Below, one piece after another: positions 60,848-64,000 of a stretch of 64,000 nucleotides of DNA. How positions within the stretch are numbered: the stretch's first letter is position 1; each line of letters starts with the position of its first letter. The position numbers were made by a program, and so were the translations under genes. A model generated the notes under the pieces. That model ran no database searches. It saw nothing but the letters and a program-made list of their open reading frames with translations, and was not told the DNA's origin. The stretch comes from Dechloromonas sp. HYN0024 (lineage in GTDB: Bacteria > Pseudomonadota > Gammaproteobacteria > Burkholderiales > Rhodocyclaceae), in contig NZ_CP031842.1 of assembly GCF_003441615.1 (NCBI RefSeq), forward strand, positions 824,501-888,500, written 5' to 3'.

Positions 60848-61416
60848 ATGGCTATAGACCCCCTGCACGACCCGGAGTTTCTCACAGGATTACGGCGCGA
60901 CATGTTGCGCTTTGCCGAAATGCAGTTGCGCGACCGGGCGCAGGCCGAGGACGCGGTGCAGGAGGCGTTGACCGGTGCCCTGATGGGGAAGGAGAAGTTT
61001 TCCTCGCGTGCCTCGCTGCGTACCTGGGTGCTGGCCATTCTGAAAACAAGATTATCGATGTCCTGCGCCGCAAGGTTCGGGAGAACGCTGTGGTCACCAG
61101 CGACAACGACGACGACTTGAACGCTTTCTTCGATGACCGCCAGCATTGGGCCGAGGATACGCGTCCATCGGAATGGCAAACGCCCCAGCAGTCGATGGAA
61201 AACAAGCAGTTCTGGGAAGTCTTCGAAGCCTGTCTCTATCGCCTGCCCGAGGCCACCGGCCGCATCTTCACCATGCGTGAGGTGCTTGGCTTTGATACCG
61301 ACGAAATCTGCCAGACCCTGGCGATCACCAGCAACAACTGCTTTGTCCAGTTGCACCGGGCCCGCCTCGCGCTGCGTGCCTGCCTCGGAGCCAACTGGTT
61401 CGGCGAAGCCGCCTGA
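60848..61416 (+). pseudogene. ECF-type RNA polymerase sigma factor, frameshifted in an A-run
   Basis: The first part reads FLTGLRRDMLRFAEMQLRD and AEDAVQEALTGALMGKEKF (sigma region 2). At 61043-61046 there are four A where five would keep the frame. Restoring one gives ILKNKIIDVLRRKVRENAVV and leads into region 4 (FEACLYRLPEATGRIFTMREVLG, TDEICQTLAITSNNCFVQLHRARLALRACL) ending at 61416, a 189-residue ECF sigma. As given, translation would stop at 61120 and a restart from 61090 would lack region 2. It is divergent from the anti-sigma and hvf genes it probably controls. Confidence 0.85.
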
Positions 61417-61457
61417 GGCCAGTCAGCGACGAGTCATGGCAAGCCCGTATCAGGGCG

Positions 61458-63563
61458 CTACATTTTTTCCCAGATAGTGACTTCCGATAGCGTGTGCTGG
61501 AATTTTCGCTTGGTTTCCCGGATGACGAAGGGGACAGCCAGGGGGCCTTTGAGCAGGCGGAAGTGCTTGCCGAGTATGGCTTTCAAGCCATCGAGCGTGG
61601 TGAAATTTTCGCCATCCTTCTTGAAACCGCCGATCCATTCCTCGCGTTTAGTATGTTCCGGCAACCAGGTGTAGGGCGAGGTCAGCATCAGCAGGCCACC
61701 CGGATTAAGACGCTGGTGAACGCTGTCGAGGAAGACGGCCGGGCTGTACAGGCGGTCGATCAGATTGGCGGCAAGTATCAGGTCGTAGCCCGAGAAAACA
61801 GCCTTCAGATTGCAGGCATCGCCCTGGAAGAATTCGACCTTGGGGGCAACCTCGGCGAGGCCCAGGGCGGTCAGTGAGCATTCCTTGTAACTGACCAGTT
61901 CACCTTCTTCGGTCAGGGTGTAGCGCAGGTGGCCGCGTTCCGCCAGCTGGGTGCCGACGCCGATGAAGCGGGCCGAGAAGTCGAGGCCGGTAACATGGTC
62001 GAAATGGCGGGCCAGCTCAAAAGTTGCCCGCCCGGTGGCACAGCCGAGATCGAGAGCCTTGCCGGCCGGTCGTTGGCCCATGGCCTCGATGGCGAGTTCG
62101 GTCAGGCGGAGCGGGAAATTGGCGACGCCGAAATATTCATCGCCGTAATGAAATTCGATGTATTCCGAGATCAGCCGGTCGCTTTCGTAGTGCGAGGCGG
62201 GTTGGGTGATCGGCTGGTCGGCGACGACATAACGGAAGCCGGCATGCTGGAAGAAGTGGCGGCGGAAGGCGTAGCGTGAGACCGGTGCGGCTTCGTTGCC
62301 GCAGGAAATCCACGATCCTCCCTTGATCAGGTTATGTCGCTGGTCAAAGGTCGGTGTCGTAAAGTCGTCGTAGATGGGATGAACTGCAAAGCCGGGGAAG
62401 GGATAGATCGGCGTTTCCAGCCACTGCCAGACATTGCCGATGACGTCGAAAAGTGGGCCGTGGGCGTAGCGGTTGACCGGGCAACTGGAGGCGGCATAGC
62501 CAAGGCCAATGTTGGCGGTCGACTCGCCGGGCAGATCATCGACGCCCGCAAAATGGCGCAGCGACTGCCACTCGTCTTCGCTCGGCAGGCGTACCGGTTG
62601 GCCGGTGCTGCGGGCTTTCCAGCGGCAGAAGGCGGCCGCTTCGTGGTAATTGGTTTCGACCGGCCAGTTCCAGGGCATGGCAATCTCTTCGAGCATCAGG
62701 CGCAGATGCCACTGCCCCGACTGCCTGACCCAGAAGGTCGGATACTCGGCCCGGGAGAATTTCTTCCAGGCAGCGCCTTCTTCCTGCCACAGCGATTCGT
62801 CGGCATAGCCGCCAGCTTCGACAAAGGCCAGGAACTCCCGATTGGAGACGAGGCTTCGGCTGGCCTGAAAGGCCGCGGTCGATGTCTCGTGGCAACCGAA
62901 TTCGTTGTCCCATCCGTAGATGGTCGGGGCACTCCGGTCGCGTCCAATACGCAGTTGGCAGGGTGGAATGCTGACCAGTTCGTTGTCCGGTGCCTCGCCT
63001 CGGTCGTCACAGGGGGGCCAGGCCGGGTGTGGCCGTACAAAGTTGAGGGCGTGTTGGCGAATCAGTACCGACGAGGTTTCGAGATGGATGCGCTCGTGCT
63101 CGATGCCCATCAGTATGATCCAGAACGGATCCTCCCAGCCGATGGGCAGGGTCAGGGGGCGGCTGCGAATGAGGTGGTCGACCACGGCTCGCACCTGTCG
63201 ACGATAGGCGCGTACGTCATCGACGCCCGGCCAGTCGTAACGGACATCGCTGAGGTCATCCCAGCTCATTTCGTCGACGCCGATGGCGAACATCGACTCG
63301 AAGCCAGGATTGACGCGTTCTTCGATCAGGCCGGCGAGGAGAAGTTTGTTAATGAAAAAGGTGGCGGTGTGCCCAAAGTAGAAAATCAGCGGATGGCGCA
63401 AGGCGATCGGCTTGATGTAATAGGCTTCGGGGCAGCTGAGGACTTCGAACAACTGTTCGTAGCGATCAAAGGTGGCGTGAAAGTAATCGAGGATCTCCCG
63501 CCGCTTCTGTTCGGTATCGGTGCCGGTCAGTAATGGGGTGGCCGGGAGGGGGGCTGGCTTCAT
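61458..63563 (-). CDS. ovoA: 5-histidylcysteine sulfoxide synthase with methyltransferase domain
   Basis: OvoA joins cysteine to histidine at carbon 5 with O2 and iron, and its fused methyltransferase later methylates the product, giving ovothiol A. The 701-residue protein has an N-terminal DinB-like iron domain (GHTATFFINK and the HxxxHxE motif in GIEHERIHLETSS), a central FGE-sulfatase domain (about 200-450: RLPSEDEWQSL, IGNVWQWLE, LIKGGSWISCGNEA) and a C-terminal SAM methyltransferase (ALDLGCATGRATFELARHF). All three domains look intact. It converges with the ECF sigma gene. A separate lyase gene (OvoB) is not in the window. Confidence 0.94.
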   Translation of the reverse strand: MKPAPLPATPLLTGTDTEQKRREILDYFHATFDRYEQLFEVLSCPEAYYIKPIALRHPLIFYFGHTATFFINKLLLAGLIEERVNPGFESMFAIGVDEMSWDDLSDVRYDWPGVDDVRAYRRQVRAVVDHLIRSRPLTLPIGWEDPFWIILMGIEHERIHLETSSVLIRQHALNFVRPHPAWPPCDDRGEAPDNELVSIPPCQLRIGRDRSAPTIYGWDNEFGCHETSTAAFQASRSLVSNREFLAFVEAGGYADESLWQEEGAAWKKFSRAEYPTFWVRQSGQWHLRLMLEEIAMPWNWPVETNYHEAAAFCRWKARSTGQPVRLPSEDEWQSLRHFAGVDDLPGESTANIGLGYAASSCPVNRYAHGPLFDVIGNVWQWLETPIYPFPGFAVHPIYDDFTTPTFDQRHNLIKGGSWISCGNEAAPVSRYAFRRHFFQHAGFRYVVADQPITQPASHYESDRLISEYIEFHYGDEYFGVANFPLRLTELAIEAMGQRPAGKALDLGCATGRATFELARHFDHVTGLDFSARFIGVGTQLAERGHLRYTLTEEGELVSYKECSLTALGLAEVAPKVEFFQGDACNLKAVFSGYDLILAANLIDRLYSPAVFLDSVHQRLNPGGLLMLTSPYTWLPEHTKREEWIGGFKKDGENFTTLDGLKAILGKHFRLLKGPLAVPFVIRETKRKFQHTLSEVTIWEKM

Positions 63564-63682
63564 GCGGTTTGTGCTCTGGGATTGGGAATGGGTTTTTGCG
63601 AAATGATGGCAGCTTTACAGTGCGGCCAGATGGTTATCCGGGGATTATCCGGTTTCTGCCAAGGATAGTGTAGCAGGGACAA

Positions 63683-63707
63683 AAAAAACCCCGCCACATG
63701 GGCGGGG
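63683..63707 (-). terminator. Terminator upstream of ovoA for the minus-strand genes at the window end
   Basis: CCCCGCC / GGCGGGG with loop ACATG is followed on the minus strand by eight T. It closes the transcript of the small membrane-protein gene at 63757 and separates it from ovoA. Confidence 0.85.
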
Positions 63708-63756
63708 TAACAGGGAGTTCTCGAATCGGGGGATTTCGAGAGGAGGGTAAACTGGT

Positions 63757-63936
63757 TCAGTCCTTTTGCCGCTTCTTCAGCCACAGGCGGGCGAGGGTAA
63801 TGGCTGCGCCGGCAGCGAGGGCGGTGGCGGCAGCCTTGAACGGCTCAGCCTGGCCTTCAGCAAGCCAGTCGAATCCGGTGATGCCGATGAAGACACCGAG
63901 TGATTCGCTGATCGGCAGGTTGTCGGCAAAGGCCAT
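63757..63936 (-). CDS. Small membrane protein, 59 residues
   Basis: The reading frame starts MAFADNLPISESLGVFIGIT and ends LARLWLKKRQKD, with hydrophobic stretches in both halves (SLGVFIGITGFDWL and AAATALAAGAAITLARLWL). It overlaps the stop of the upstream gene as TAATG, so the two are coupled, and it is followed by a strong terminator. I do not recognise the family; it has the look of a small holin-like or accessory membrane protein, but nothing else supports that. Confidence 0.6.
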   Translation of the reverse strand: MAFADNLPISESLGVFIGITGFDWLAEGQAEPFKAAATALAAGAAITLARLWLKKRQKD

Positions 63937-64000
63937 TAATGATTCCCGCTGACCGGCATGTTGGCCAGTGCAGGTTGGGTGGCTGCCATGTCGAACAGAT
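63936..64000 (-). CDS. 3' end of a gene running into the window edge (partial)
   Basis: On the minus strand the frame reads LFDMAATQPALANMPVSGNH and stops with TAA at 63938-63936, overlapping the ATG of the 59-residue gene. Only about 20 residues are visible, so no function is given. Confidence 0.5.
   Translation of the reverse strand, partial: LFDMAATQPALANMPVSGNH

Overview
The window is a 64 kb stretch of a GC-rich chromosome, most likely from a betaproteobacterium of the Rhodocyclaceae (Dechloromonas/Azonexus-like). This placement is inferred from protein character and gene neighbourhoods, such as kdsB-adk-PPi-dependent pfp-hppA, purM beside hda-HAD-pcnB-folK, and norCB with norEFQ/norD; no database search was possible. 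Almost all of the window is coding and no rRNA, tRNA or CRISPR array was seen.

Layout. 0-4.9 kb: kdsB, adk, PPi-phosphofructokinase and a proton-pumping pyrophosphatase in one direction, closed by a terminator. 5.0-19.4 kb: a type I secretion ATPase, its membrane fusion protein, a LuxR-type regulator and a 3,291-residue LapA-like adhesin. The adhesin has a LapG-type dialanine site, 25 nearly identical 300-bp Ig-domain repeats, a LamG-like domain and RTX repeats. 19.4-20.7 kb: an IS3-family element with an A6G frameshift site. 20.7-28.8 kb: a nitric-oxide-reduction island on the minus strand (Crp/Fnr regulator, norD, a polyferredoxin-like membrane protein, a small membrane protein, norQ, norF, norE, then norB and norC), split by a plus-strand DUF302 gene. 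The two nor promoters share a degenerate Fnr/Dnr-like box. 29-38.5 kb: NYN/OST-HTH protein, panD-panC-panB, DUF486, folK, pcnB, a HAD phosphatase, hda and tyrS, with a REP-like palindrome upstream of pcnB. 38.7-47 kb: purM, an RlpA-like protein, an RND efflux pair, miaA and an EAL-HDOD protein. 47-57 kb: small unknowns, a TonB-like protein, a frameshifted mutL, DedA, lipoprotein, purN, DUF3108, an RsmB-type methyltransferase, MscS, a CcdA-like protein and a thioredoxin. 57-64 kb: an autotransporter remnant, a bufferin/HvfABC-type copper RiPP locus with a divergent ECF sigma factor and a tiny anti-sigma factor, and ovoA for ovothiol synthesis.

How it works together. The first block couples pyrophosphate to glycolysis and a proton gradient. 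The second is a complete secretion-plus-adhesin set for biofilm attachment; the outer-membrane TolC partner and lapD/lapG are not in the window. The nor block detoxifies or respires NO under control of the adjacent regulator. The last block looks like a copper/oxidant defence region.

Quality flag. Three genes (mutL, hvfC and the ECF sigma factor) each carry one apparent one-base homopolymer deletion, and the autotransporter also changes frame. This may be long-read consensus error rather than real mutation, and should be settled before any mutator interpretation.
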